From NCBI GenBank assembly GCA_902612125.1, contig CACMBV010000015.1, positions 1 through 53,055 of the forward strand: a DNA stretch of 53,055 nt, written 5' to 3'. This document shows positions 1 through 9,400 of the stretch, piece by piece. A program made the position numbers and the translations under genes. How positions within the stretch are numbered: the first letter of the stretch is position 1; every line of letters starts with the position of its first letter. Source of the DNA: an uncultured Verrucomicrobiota bacterium (lineage in GTDB: Bacteria > Verrucomicrobiota > Verrucomicrobiia > Opitutales > Seribacteraceae). The notes below the pieces were generated by a model. That model was not told the DNA's origin. It saw only the letters and a program-made list of their open reading frames with translations, and made no database searches.

Positions 1-556
1 CCACCTCCTTTTTATTATTCTTGCTAAGAACAATAACTCCGACCATTGCAGCGAGAAGTAAAAACCCGGAAATCTGAAGCGGAAGCATGTATTTGGTCAT
101 CAATCCATATCCAAAATTCTTTACCGAGGTGGAAAAAGAAAGGTTTTCTCCCTCAGTCATCGCCGACTCACTCTCAATTGGTAACCAAGCTGTGCTATCA
201 CCAAGCCATCCTGAGTTTTGAACAATGATGAGAAAGATGACTAAAAGCAGGGAAACTGTAAAACCGCCTGCAAGACCTGATATCAATTTCATCTTCGATG
301 CCTTGCCCCCTTGAGGCCCAACATCCAAAAGCATAATGATAAACAGAAACAGAACCATGACCGCACCTGCATAAACCAGAATTTGAAGAACGGCTAAAAA
401 GAATGCTTCCAAGAGTACAAATAAGGCAGAAACTCCGACTAAGGAAATAATCATAAACATAGCCGCTGATACGGGGTGTTTGGAACATACCATTAATATT
501 CCACCACCAATAGAGAGCGTTGCGAATAAACAAAAGAGTATGTCGACAATATTCAA
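1..556 (-). CDS. nuoJ: NADH-quinone oxidoreductase subunit J (3' end at the window edge)
   Basis: NuoJ is one of the small membrane subunits of respiratory complex I. The reverse strand reads continuously for about 185 codons, with several hydrophobic helices and the typical NuoJ pattern AAMFMIISLVGVSALFVLLE, then LQILVYAGAVMVLFLFIIML (the pi-bulge helix region). The reading frame opens after TAA at 583-581 and has no ATG near the conserved N-terminus. TTG at 556, giving LNIVDILF, is the most plausible start but has no clear ribosome binding site. The frame is still open at base 1, where AAGGAGGTGG looks like the ribosome site of a following nuoK. It lies 82 bases downstream of nuoI on the same strand, the usual order, but opposite to nuoL-M-N. 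Identity is secure; the start is not. Confidence 0.9.
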   Translation of the reverse strand, partial: MNIVDILFCLFATLSIGGGILMVCSKHPVSAAMFMIISLVGVSALFVLLEAFFLAVLQILVYAGAVMVLFLFIIMLLDVGPQGGKASKMKLISGLAGGFTVSLLLVIFLIIVQNSGWLGDSTAWLPIESESAMTEGENLSFSTSVKNFGYGLMTKYMLPLQISGFLLLAAMVGVIVLSKNNKKEV

Positions 557-638
557 AAGTCTGGTGCCAAGAATGTGAGTTTAAATAACACACACTCTAT
601 AGATAAAATTAAGAACAAATCCTCAACCAAAAAAGCTT

Positions 639-1091
639 TTAGTGAGAGTTTCCCAGTACTTCTGCTTTCTTTTTCTTATCCCACTTGTAATGAGAATCGG
701 GAAGAGTTCCTCCCAGCTCATAAAGTTTTACTTTATTATTGATCATCTCTTCGCGCGAATACCCTGAAGACGAGTACTCATCCTGCAAAAATATTGCCTC
801 CTCAGGACAGACTTCCTGGCAATATCCACAATAAATACATCGAAGCATGTTGATTTCAAATTCCTCGGGAGCTTTCTCGACATGATCATGGTTATCATCA
901 TCTTCAGGCACGGACCCGGGAGTGATGCGGATCGCTTTGGGCGGACAAACAAATTCGCAAAGCTGACAAGAAACGCACTTCTCTCTACCATTGGGATCTT
1001 TGACAAGTGTGGGAACGCCACGGTAATTCTGGGGAATACTCGGTTTTTCCTCCGGGTATTGGAGTGTGACTTTTGGTTTATTGGGGATCAT
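639..1091 (-). CDS. nuoI: NADH-quinone oxidoreductase subunit I, 5' truncated
   Basis: NuoI carries the two 4Fe-4S clusters (N6a and N6b) that pass electrons to quinone in the peripheral arm of complex I. Both ferredoxin motifs are present: CVSCQLCEFVCPP near residues 39-51 and CIYCGYCQEVCPEEAI near 85-100. The 150-residue product lacks the usual N-terminal amphipathic helix segment that anchors NuoI to the membrane arm. Homology seems to begin only around residue 5 (KPKVTLQYPEEKP). The first ATG codons (MIPN) are the antisense of nuoL coding sequence, and an in-frame TAG lies just upstream. The gene is therefore broken at the inversion point near 1075-1091. Annotated ATG is probably a chance start created by the junction. 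Confidence 0.85.
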   Translation of the reverse strand: MIPNKPKVTLQYPEEKPSIPQNYRGVPTLVKDPNGREKCVSCQLCEFVCPPKAIRITPGSVPEDDDNHDHVEKAPEEFEINMLRCIYCGYCQEVCPEEAIFLQDEYSSSGYSREEMINNKVKLYELGGTLPDSHYKWDKKKKAEVLGNSH

Positions 1092-2391
1092 TTTTACCTA
1101 CTGGACTTATGGGACTGTCAACCTCCAGGCACTAGCGGTTACTGCAGAATTGGACCCAAGTTTGACTTCCACACTTCTTTGCTTGTTGCTTGCCTGCGGT
1201 TTCATTGGTAAATCAGCCCAATTCCCGCTTCATGTGTGGTTGCCTGACGCTATGGCTGGGCCTACTCCAGTATCTGCCTTAATTCATGCGGCCACTATGG
1301 TGGCGGCTGGTATTTTCCTGCTGGTGCGAATCGAATTTCTATTCACCGCGGAAGCACTTAAATTGATTGGTCTGTTGGGGGCGGTGATGGGACTTTACGC
1401 TGGGTTTTGTGCCTTGACCCAACGAGACATCAAGAAAGTCTTGGCTTATTCAACGCTATCCCAGTTGGGATACATGGCAGCAGCTTTTGGGCTGGGATTG
1501 CCAGGGATTGCCTTATTTCACCTAATGACTCACGCTTTTTTTAAAGCCCTGATGTTTCTTGGATCTGGATCGGTTATTCATGCCTGTCATCATGAGCAGG
1601 ATATTTTTAGCTATGGTGGTCTCAGAAAAAAAATGCCATTTACCGCTTATACTTTTTTGATTGGGGTTATGGCCATTTCCGGCGTTCATTTTCTTTCCGG
1701 ATATTTCAGTAAGGATGCTATTTTGCTGGGTGCATATAATTTGGATCTGGTCATCTTTTGTATTCTTTATGCCGGTGCAGTTCTCACGGCTCTTTATATG
1801 TTTCGCCTGTATTTTCTTACTTTTTGTGGCTCAGCCCGGTCTCATGCTTCCGCCAATGCCAATGAGTCAACAGTCTTTATGACTGGTCCCCTCATGGTTT
1901 TAGCATTATTGTCCATTTTTGGGGGGTTTCACGCGTTATATCCTTCTCAAATTGTGGAGTTTATGCTGCCTGACATCAATCTTGTTGCAGACATGCCAAA
2001 CCATCTTTGGATGAATATGTTGGGACTTATTGCCTGGGTGAGTGGATTACTGCTCGCCTGGAAAATATACGGGTCACAATCCAATGAGAGTGATCCCCTA
2101 GCCGCGATATCTCCAACTGTTTTTCAATTATCAACCAGCAAATTATTTTTCGACGAGATTTACTCCTTTTATGTTAATAAGATCCAGGATCCGTTTTTCC
2201 GCTTTTTGGAAGTTATGGAATTACTTTTAATCTCCGGACTCTTTGTTCGGGGAACGGCTGGAGTCGCTGGTCTTTTTGCCCTTCTTGGAAAATCTTTTTA
2301 TTCGGGAAAGATTCATAGTTATTCCTTCTGGTTTGTTACGGGCACCTTAGGCTTTCTGGTTTATGCTATCTTTGGCGGAGGGAATAACTAG
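1066..2391 (+). CDS. nuoL: NADH-quinone oxidoreductase subunit L, lacks the N-terminal third
   Basis: NuoL is the distal antiporter-like, proton-pumping subunit of complex I. The 441 residues include the core antiporter signature (GKSAQFPLHVWLPDAMAGP, then PVSALIHAATMVAAG) at about residues 48-82, further transmembrane helices, and a C-terminal segment ending in hydrophobic helices. Normal NuoL proteins are about 600-700 residues, so about 180-200 N-terminal residues are missing. The GTG at 1066 is only the first possible start in the surviving frame. Upstream the sequence is antisense nuoI, so the gene is cut at the junction. NuoM follows after 3 bases. As it stands it would not give a working subunit; if the junction is an artefact the real gene is complete elsewhere. 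Confidence 0.88.
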   Translation: MTFGLLGIIFTYWTYGTVNLQALAVTAELDPSLTSTLLCLLLACGFIGKSAQFPLHVWLPDAMAGPTPVSALIHAATMVAAGIFLLVRIEFLFTAEALKLIGLLGAVMGLYAGFCALTQRDIKKVLAYSTLSQLGYMAAAFGLGLPGIALFHLMTHAFFKALMFLGSGSVIHACHHEQDIFSYGGLRKKMPFTAYTFLIGVMAISGVHFLSGYFSKDAILLGAYNLDLVIFCILYAGAVLTALYMFRLYFLTFCGSARSHASANANESTVFMTGPLMVLALLSIFGGFHALYPSQIVEFMLPDINLVADMPNHLWMNMLGLIAWVSGLLLAWKIYGSQSNESDPLAAISPTVFQLSTSKLFFDEIYSFYVNKIQDPFFRFLEVMELLLISGLFVRGTAGVAGLFALLGKSFYSGKIHSYSFWFVTGTLGFLVYAIFGGGNN

Positions 2392-2394
2392 GAG

Positions 2395-4020
2395 ATGAAT
2401 ATTTTCCAGTTATTGCTTCTTGGATCGATTATTATTCCAATCGCGTCCTCCTTAGTTATATTTCTATTTTTTCTAAATGACTCATCTCGGGCGAAACAAA
2501 TCGCTTATCTTGCCTTTGGTTTTCCTTCTGTTGCCGGGATTTTATTGTTCCTAAGTTTTGATCCTGGTCATTCAGGATATTCCTATCAACTGCTTTATGA
2601 CCGCATGGGTCTGCAAACCCTTGGAATTACTTTTCATCTTGGTCTTAATGGTGTTTCCGCTCCTCTATTTGCCATGGCCGGTTTTGTTGGGTTAGCTGCG
2701 GGTTTAGTTGCGATTAAGTCTAATGCTGACAGGTTGCCACTGTTTTTGGCCTTGTTGGCTTTCATGCAAGCAGGTTTGATGGGACTTTTTGCTAGTGTAG
2801 ACCTTCTCTTTTACTACTTGTTTCACGAATTTGCCTTGATTCCCACCTTCCTCATGATTGGGTTGTGGGGAGGGCGGGACCGCCGTTCTATTGCCTTGGA
2901 AATAACCATATATCTGACCCTTGGTGCTTTGATTTCTTTGGGTGGACTAGTGGCCTTGAATGTACTCTTAGATGCACCAAAGTTTGATTTTCCTCATTTG
3001 ACCGAGGCTTTGCTTGCAGATGGATTGGCTATTGGTACCCAGAAGAAAATTTTTGGACTTCTACTTTTTGGTTTAGGAATTCTTGTAGCCCTGTTTCCTT
3101 TTCACACCTGGGCACCTCGCGGATATGAAGCGGCTCCCTCCTCTGTATCGATGTTGCACGCTGGAGTCCTAAAGAAATTTGGTCTTTACGGACTAGTGCA
3201 GTTGGCATTACCCTTACTGCCTGCGGGTGGTTTGTCCTGGGGACCCTACATTCTTTGGCTCGCACTGGGTAATATTCTGATTGTGGGTGCCATCACGATT
3301 GCACAAACCAACCTTAAATCAATGATTGGTAACGGTTCCGTCATGCATATGGGTTATTGCTTTTTGGGGCTTGGTGTATGTTCATCTTTGGGAGCTGGGG
3401 CAACGGTCATGTTGATGTGCGCTCACGGCTTGTCCGTTTCATTAATGTTTCTTATTGCTAATTGTATTAGCAAGAGAACCAACACGCTGGAAATGAATGA
3501 AATGGGTGGACTGGCTGAGAAAACTCCCGTACTCGCCTGCTTTTTCGCGGCTGCAACTTTTGCAACAATTGGACTACCGGGATTTGGTAATTTTTGGGGT
3601 GAATTCGCAATTTTTCTTTCACTCGGAGAATACGAGGAAAATCATCTGGTGCTCGGACTCGCGGCGGTGGGGATTATCATTTCTGCAATTTTCGGCTTAC
3701 GGGCAATGGCTAAGATATTCTTTGGGAATCAATCGGAAGAATTATCTGCATATGAAAAAGATCACCAAATTAAAGATCTTTCAATGGAAGAAATTCTTCC
3801 CGCCTCTTTCATTCTTGTCCCCCTATTACTATTGGGTTTGTGGCCCAAGTTGGTCTCCCAAGGAATCGATGCAAATATTCAGGCAAGATATGAAATTCTT
3901 GAAAACGGTGATGGTAGTTATGGCCTCCCCTCTTGCTGTCCTGTGGATCAAGTTTTGGATGGTACAGTGCCATCCAAATTACAAACCCTAAAAGAAGGGG
4001 AAGGGGAGGAGTCGGAGTAG
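2395..4020 (+). CDS. nuoM: NADH-quinone oxidoreductase subunit M
   Basis: NuoM is an antiporter-like proton-pumping membrane subunit of complex I. The 541-residue protein is full length for the family and rich in transmembrane helices. It shows the conserved glutamate in YYLFHEFALIPTFLMIGLWG (about residue 145, matching the essential Glu of E. coli NuoM) and the antiporter segment LFPFHTWAPRGYEAAP followed by SSVSMLHAGVLKKFGLYG at about residues 232-265. The start ATG lies 3 bases after the nuoL stop (TAGgagATG), with the GGAG serving as ribosome site. NuoN follows after 2 bases, so L, M and N form one tight transcription unit. The cytoplasmic-looking C-terminal tail is polar and about 50 residues long. 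Confidence 0.95.
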   Translation: MNIFQLLLLGSIIIPIASSLVIFLFFLNDSSRAKQIAYLAFGFPSVAGILLFLSFDPGHSGYSYQLLYDRMGLQTLGITFHLGLNGVSAPLFAMAGFVGLAAGLVAIKSNADRLPLFLALLAFMQAGLMGLFASVDLLFYYLFHEFALIPTFLMIGLWGGRDRRSIALEITIYLTLGALISLGGLVALNVLLDAPKFDFPHLTEALLADGLAIGTQKKIFGLLLFGLGILVALFPFHTWAPRGYEAAPSSVSMLHAGVLKKFGLYGLVQLALPLLPAGGLSWGPYILWLALGNILIVGAITIAQTNLKSMIGNGSVMHMGYCFLGLGVCSSLGAGATVMLMCAHGLSVSLMFLIANCISKRTNTLEMNEMGGLAEKTPVLACFFAAATFATIGLPGFGNFWGEFAIFLSLGEYEENHLVLGLAAVGIIISAIFGLRAMAKIFFGNQSEELSAYEKDHQIKDLSMEEILPASFILVPLLLLGLWPKLVSQGIDANIQARYEILENGDGSYGLPSCCPVDQVLDGTVPSKLQTLKEGEGEESE

Positions 4021-4022
4021 TA

Positions 4023-5570
4023 ATGGAAGCCTTCCTTATATTTTCAGAGGACAATTTATGGTCTGAAATCTGGCCAGAACTTACTCTTGCTTTGGGGGCA
4101 GTCTTTATCCTCTTACTAGACCTTTTTTCCTCTAAGAAAGAAAATAAAAGGTATGCATGTGGTGCCTTTGCAGTACTTTTTCAGGTATGTTTGATAGCAT
4201 ATCATTTGTTTGATTATCTTTTGATCAATCATACTTTTGAGAGATCTTCCTTCTCCGGAATGCTCAGGCATGGATTTCAAGGAGATGTCATGCGGACCTT
4301 TTTTCTCCTTTCTTCGATCTGCGTTTCGATTTTAGGTAATCGCTTCCTGAAATTACAAAATCTGCGTTTTGGTGAGTTTCATCACCTCACAATGCTTGCC
4401 ACTGCGGGCTTGATGATTCTTTGTCAATGCACAAATTTAATTGTACTTTTTGTTGCTTTAGAAACGGTTGCGTTAGCTTTTTACCCCTTGGTGGCCTATA
4501 ATCGGAACTCAATCAAGTCTCTTGAAGCAGGTATTAAGTATTTGCTTTTTGGTGCATTGAGCTCAGCCCTTCTTTTGCTCGGAATTGTCATGCTTTATGG
4601 GGTTGGCTCAAATCCTGAATCGTGGGGAGCGGTATCTCCAGTTCCATCCGGAATGGATTATCTAGCTTTTGATTATCTTGGTTTACTTTTGGAAGCAAAC
4701 CAAAATAATTTGCTTTTGAGATCTGGGGTGGTTTTGGTTCTGGCAGGAATTGCTTTTAAAATTGGTGCAGCACCCTTTCAAATATGGGTTCCGGATGTAT
4801 ATCACGGATCCCCGAATCCTATCACTGCTTTTCTGTCCGTCTCTTCCAAGGCAGCCGGATTTTTTCTTCTTTTGAATTTAGTGAATGACCCTTTCAGTGG
4901 AATGTCTGAATTTTTACTCCCATTGATTGGCTTTGTGGCTACTTTCACCATCTTGTTCGGAAATTTAGCCGCTTGTGCCCAGTCAAAAATAAAACGAATG
5001 CTGGGGCTTTCTGGAGTGGCTCATGCAGGATATCTCCTGGTCGCGGTTATGGCATCGATGCATTTTGCTGGGGATAGTGATCGGGCTGTATGGGTAGTGT
5101 TCTTTTATCTGTATATATATTTGTTCGCATCATTTGTGGTTTTTGGAGTTATGACCCTAGTCAGTCTGTCGGATGATTCGGATCATGAAATGGAACATTA
5201 TGAAGGATTGCTTCGCCAACATCCTTGGGCAGCCATTTGTCTTTTGATAGGAATTGGTTCCTTAGCGGGGATTCCTCCACTGGGAGGATTTATCGCCAAG
5301 CTAATGCTTTTCAATGTTGCTTTTGAGGCAAAGCTTTATCTATCGCTGGTTGCAATGGTGATTGGCGTGGTTGTCTCCATCTACTATTACTTCGGATGGA
5401 TTCGCGAAATCTGTTTCGAACCCAAGCTCCGTTTTGATGATGTTGAAAAATCGGAAGACCCATGGACTAAATTGCATAATATCGGCCTTCTTAAATGGAC
5501 AATTTTACTTTTCGCAATTATTTCATTCGTATCTGGTCTTTGGCAGGGACCGTTCGGAGATGCCTTCTAG
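4023..5570 (+). CDS. nuoN: NADH-quinone oxidoreductase subunit N
   Basis: NuoN is the third antiporter-like membrane subunit of complex I. I chose the ATG at 4023 (MEAFLIFSEDNLWSEIWPEL), 2 bases after the nuoM stop, over an ATG inside nuoM at 3933; the latter would add a 30-residue tail that does not look like the family. The product is about 515 residues, a normal length. Family marks are CTNLIVLFVALETVALAFYP with its conserved Glu, and GAAPFQIWVPDVYHGSPNP in the central antiporter fold. A charged loop and a final hydrophobic helix close the protein. The tRNA-Leu gene follows 42 bases downstream, and no obvious terminator is visible between them. Confidence 0.94.
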   Translation: MEAFLIFSEDNLWSEIWPELTLALGAVFILLLDLFSSKKENKRYACGAFAVLFQVCLIAYHLFDYLLINHTFERSSFSGMLRHGFQGDVMRTFFLLSSICVSILGNRFLKLQNLRFGEFHHLTMLATAGLMILCQCTNLIVLFVALETVALAFYPLVAYNRNSIKSLEAGIKYLLFGALSSALLLLGIVMLYGVGSNPESWGAVSPVPSGMDYLAFDYLGLLLEANQNNLLLRSGVVLVLAGIAFKIGAAPFQIWVPDVYHGSPNPITAFLSVSSKAAGFFLLLNLVNDPFSGMSEFLLPLIGFVATFTILFGNLAACAQSKIKRMLGLSGVAHAGYLLVAVMASMHFAGDSDRAVWVVFFYLYIYLFASFVVFGVMTLVSLSDDSDHEMEHYEGLLRQHPWAAICLLIGIGSLAGIPPLGGFIAKLMLFNVAFEAKLYLSLVAMVIGVVVSIYYYFGWIREICFEPKLRFDDVEKSEDPWTKLHNIGLLKWTILLFAIISFVSGLWQGPFGDAF

Positions 5571-5612
5571 CATTGCCTTTTTTAATCGCTTCGTTAATCG
5601 TGGATATATATA

Positions 5613-5699
5613 GCCCGGGTGGCGGAATCGGTAGACGCGCCAGATTTAGGATCTGGTATCCCTTAGGATGTGAGGGTTCGACCCCCTCCTCGGGCACCA
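5613..5699 (+). tRNA. tRNA-Leu (anticodon UAG)
   Basis: The cloverleaf folds from the 7-base acceptor stem GCCCGGG/CTCGGGC (one G-T pair). The anticodon stem CCAGA/TCTGG encloses the loop TTTAGGA, with anticodon TAG at 5647-5649. There is a long variable arm, as expected for leucine tRNA, and the T arm contains GGGTTCGACCCC. Discriminator A and an encoded CCA end at 5699. It would read CUN leucine codons. It stands between nuoN and a gene on the opposite strand. Confidence 0.97.
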
Positions 5700-5715
5700 T
5701 TACTGTACGATCAGG

Positions 5716-6330
5716 TCAAAAACCTTCCGTGCTAGTTGGAGCATTATCCATCTGATCATCCCTGATCGTTTTTTTGATTAAGTGGTCAAATCTAGATGAA
5801 AAAATCATCACGGCATTGGAACCAATTTTCTTTGCTCTTAGCAGTTTGTCATTTCGCTGTAATTCGAATCCAAATGTGGAAAATTCATTTTCGTCTAGGT
5901 CTTTATCACTCTTTTCTTCCCAGAAAGAATTACCACTTTGCAAATTTAGTAAGTGAATGAACTCAAATTCAGTAATATTTTCGCTCCTCCTGTACACTTC
6001 CATAACTGACTTGCCCTGAACAAAAAGAACATGGAGATTCCACCCTTCGAGCATAGTAGATGTTTTAATGTCTTTGGATAGTGGTTTACGGCCATCGATA
6101 GTTTTGTAATAAATCCTCATGTCTGCTCGGTCGGGAAAATATTCCTCAAATTTGACATAAGGCATTCCTTTCCGCCTGTTTGCTAAGACTTGTTCTTCCC
6201 TGTATTGAAAACCGCCGGACCTTAGCAGTCTCTTTTCAAGAGTTAGGCGTTCATCTCCAATCCTCGCACCTAAGTGTTGACCGGTTTGCGTCACTATGAG
6301 AGTGAGTGTAAGTAAATTTACGATTTTCAT
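5716..6330 (-). CDS. Unknown exported protein
   Basis: I do not recognise this 204-residue protein. The N-terminus MKIVNLLTLTLIVTQTGQHLGA looks like a short signal peptide, so it is probably exported to the periplasm or anchored there. The rest is polar and mixed in charge, with no cysteines and no visible catalytic motif. Spaced aromatic residues (FEEYFPDRADMRIYY, FGFELQR) suggest a beta-rich domain. It is transcribed away from the giant coiled-coil gene, with a 96-base AT-rich spacer that must hold both promoters. Codon use resembles its neighbours. It is likely a real gene because of its length, signal peptide and divergent position; no function is proposed. Confidence 0.7.
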   Translation of the reverse strand: MKIVNLLTLTLIVTQTGQHLGARIGDERLTLEKRLLRSGGFQYREEQVLANRRKGMPYVKFEEYFPDRADMRIYYKTIDGRKPLSKDIKTSTMLEGWNLHVLFVQGKSVMEVYRRSENITEFEFIHLLNLQSGNSFWEEKSDKDLDENEFSTFGFELQRNDKLLRAKKIGSNAVMIFSSRFDHLIKKTIRDDQMDNAPTSTEGF

Positions 6331-6426
6331 TATTTATCTGAAGTTTATCTTAACTTTAGTAAGTATTCGATTAGGGTTAATTAAATCAAGTCTTGCTTTT
6401 GCCGTTCCCCTTCCCATCATGGAATC

Positions 6427-9400
6427 ATGATTTTATCATGCCTTTCCGTTATCAGACAAGGTTGGTTGGGCATCCCTCTTTTCTTTTTGGGGATTGTCTC
6501 CTTGGCCTTTAGTCAACTTGCCCAAACCGCGGACAATGTCCAAGTCTCAGCTGAAGACTTAGTAACTAGTATAGGTACTATGCTTGTTACCCAAACGAAA
6601 ATCATTACCAATTTAAACACGCAGTTGGGGGAAAATCCCACAACTTTGACCAAGAAAGAAATTGTTTCAAATTTGGAATCTATTTCAGGTCAGGGCGGTA
6701 ATTCACAGGTTGAAGTAAATCGCCTGAAGTCCAATTTGCAAGGTGTCGAGGATGCATGGGCTACCCGAAGCAATGAACTGAAAAAGTCGATTCGGGAAAC
6801 TTCAGGGAGGTTATCAGACTCCCAAAATATTTTAGAAGATCTCAAAGATAATTTTGCAGGTAGGTTTTCAGAAGTCCAACCTGCTCTCCAAGTATTAGAA
6901 AATGCTGTAAAGCGAACATCAAGCGAAACGCAGGCTTTATCTAAACTTATGGACGCAGCCAGAAATGATGCAAAGTTTGGTATGCAATCACTGGTGAAAG
7001 AGAGCGAGGATTTGATTGCCCGGACAACACCGGCTCCTCCAGTCATGCAACCAGATGTTCCGAAAACTTCCGTGGGGAGAAATGTCGCATCAGTGATTCA
7101 ATCAAGGGAAGCCGTGTCCCTTTCTTCCTCGGATAGATTTAGCCCTTCCATTACTGCAGGGTCAAATATTTTGACCACGCCATTACCAGTTTCAACTAGC
7201 AATAACAACGGATCCAAAATCAGTAAACTAAAGTCCGAGCTCGCGGCCTCTAAAAATATCCAAACAGAACTTTCCGAAGACACCGCTCAAATGCAGATTG
7301 AGCTGCGACGAGCCTACCGTGATATTGTTTCGCTTAAATCAAACTTGGAAGAGTCCCAGCAGATGGTGGAGGCACTTGAGAGGTCAAAAAATGCACTTTC
7401 TTCAGGATCTATTGCCGGACAAGGAGTCTCAGCTAAGTCGATTAGCGATCAGATTAATCGATTGGAGCGCGAGCTTGATAATGCCCGCTCTGATTTGCGC
7501 CAGTCTAGGCAGTCACTGCTTATGGAGCAGGAAAGATCCAATTCGTATATTCGTTCAATCACAACCGAATTGGAAAGAACCCGCAAAGAACTTGACCTTG
7601 CCCGTTCCACGGCAGCGAATGCAGGTGTCGATTCCGCTCGTCTGCTGGCACTGGAAAGAGAGCTTTCCCAGGCCAAAAATGCCCTTCGTATGGCACAATC
7701 TGCTCCCAAAGAGGCTTCAACTCGTGATTTCCTCGATCTTCAAGATGAGTTGAGAAAAGCACTTGGGGAAATTGCTAGAATGCAAGTGGAAGTGGGTGAG
7801 AAGAACGATCTTGAAAACCAGTTACTTCAACTCAAAAGCTCACTCGAAGACGCTGCGGATTCCACTACTCGTTCCGCAAGTCCAGCCTATGTGAATAAAC
7901 TGCTGCTTGATTTGAATTCCGCAAAAAAAGAAGTCTTGCAAGCGAAAGAAGAAAACCGCCTCGAAAGAAATGCATTAGCCGAGCAGGTACAGGAACTAGA
8001 AGACAAATTAAAGTCTTCTAATCTGCAACTTGTTGAGACCAAAAAGCAATTTGATGAAAACAAAAAACAAATGGCAAAACGAGAATTTGACTTTGCCAAT
8101 ACAATTCAATCATTGGAAGAAGACGCCCAAGTTGCACAGGAAGCACTTCGTGAAGCATCTTTGGGAAAACTGCCTGCGATACCTTTTGTCAATGAAATGG
8201 AGCAAAACCTTGAAGATTCAGAGAATCGGATACAAGAACTTTCTCGTCGCTTTGATCTTGAGCAAGCCCGGGCAACTGAAGTGATTGACGGTTTGAAAGT
8301 CGAACTTGATAATGCTGTATTAAGGCAGAAACGTGCCATAGAGCAATTGTCGCGTAGAGAGCTAGAACTTAAGGGAAAGGAGGAAGAACTTAATCTTGTG
8401 TTAGATGAGAAGCAAAAACTTGGGGAAGAACTTGAAGTGGTGAAAGTTATTGCAGGCCAACTACAAGATTTAAATCAGGTGCTCGAAGAAACAAAAGATG
8501 CTCAAAATAAAAACAACCTCAATACTGACGAGGTAGTCCTATCACTTCGCGACGAGCTCAATAGAGCGAAGGTTGAACTCGTTTTTGAAAGGGAAGAAAA
8601 TGAACGGATACAATCTGATGCAGCCCTTGAAATAGCCTCGCTTGAAGAACAGTTGGTACAAACGCACAATAAATTATTATCCGAACAGGAAAATCTGGTT
8701 AATCAAACGGACGAATCACAAGATTTGGTTCTCGATTTGAAATCTGAGTTAGACAAAGCAAGGGAAGAAATTGCAAGAATGAAAACGGCTGGCTTGGGAG
8801 AATCCGTTGCGACGAGTCAGGCGGTTTCTCAACTCCAAGAAGCTTTAGGGACCATTCGAATACTACAGGAAAGTTTAGATGAAGCTGAAATGTACAATGC
8901 TGAAATCGATAATCTTAGATCGGAATTGGCCGATGCAATGACCAAGCAGATTGAGACAATTCAGGAAAACGACAGTGAGAAAGAAAAATTACTTTCAAAT
9001 ATCTCGGATTTGGAAGCTGAGCTTATGATTATGAGAGAAGAGGGTAAGGGAGCCACTCTTGAAACCAAGAAAATGGTTGCAAAGCTAAATCAGGACTTAA
9101 AAGTATCCCAAGAAGAAATTACCGAACTTCAGAAAAGACTGGAAAATTCTGATGATGCTAGCATTACTGCGTTTGTTCTCATGGAAGAGGAATTGTTGGA
9201 GGAAAATGCGGCAAATGCAGATTTGAGGGCACAACTTGAATCGCTGCAGGATGAGAAGTCCCGAACGATTGAATTATTAGAAAAAGAATTATCTGAATCC
9301 GTTGCCAAGCTTGATTCTTTCCAGGAAGAAAAGAATAATGAAACAGTCGATTTACAAAAAACTAATGATGATTTAAATGCTAGACTTAAGGAAGTGGAAG

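Noticed and set aside
198..593. Minus-strand 131-codon frame over nuoJ
   Set aside because: It is shifted by one base from the true NuoJ frame and is rich in Cys, Arg and Ser with no membrane-protein pattern.
882..1211. Plus-strand frame crossing the nuo junction
   Set aside because: It is antisense to nuoI and out of frame with nuoL; it does not restore the missing NuoL N-terminus.
5518..5700. Minus-strand frame with GVEPSHPKGYQ over tRNA-Leu
   Set aside because: Antisense of the tRNA gene and the end of nuoN; no ribosome site or family pattern.
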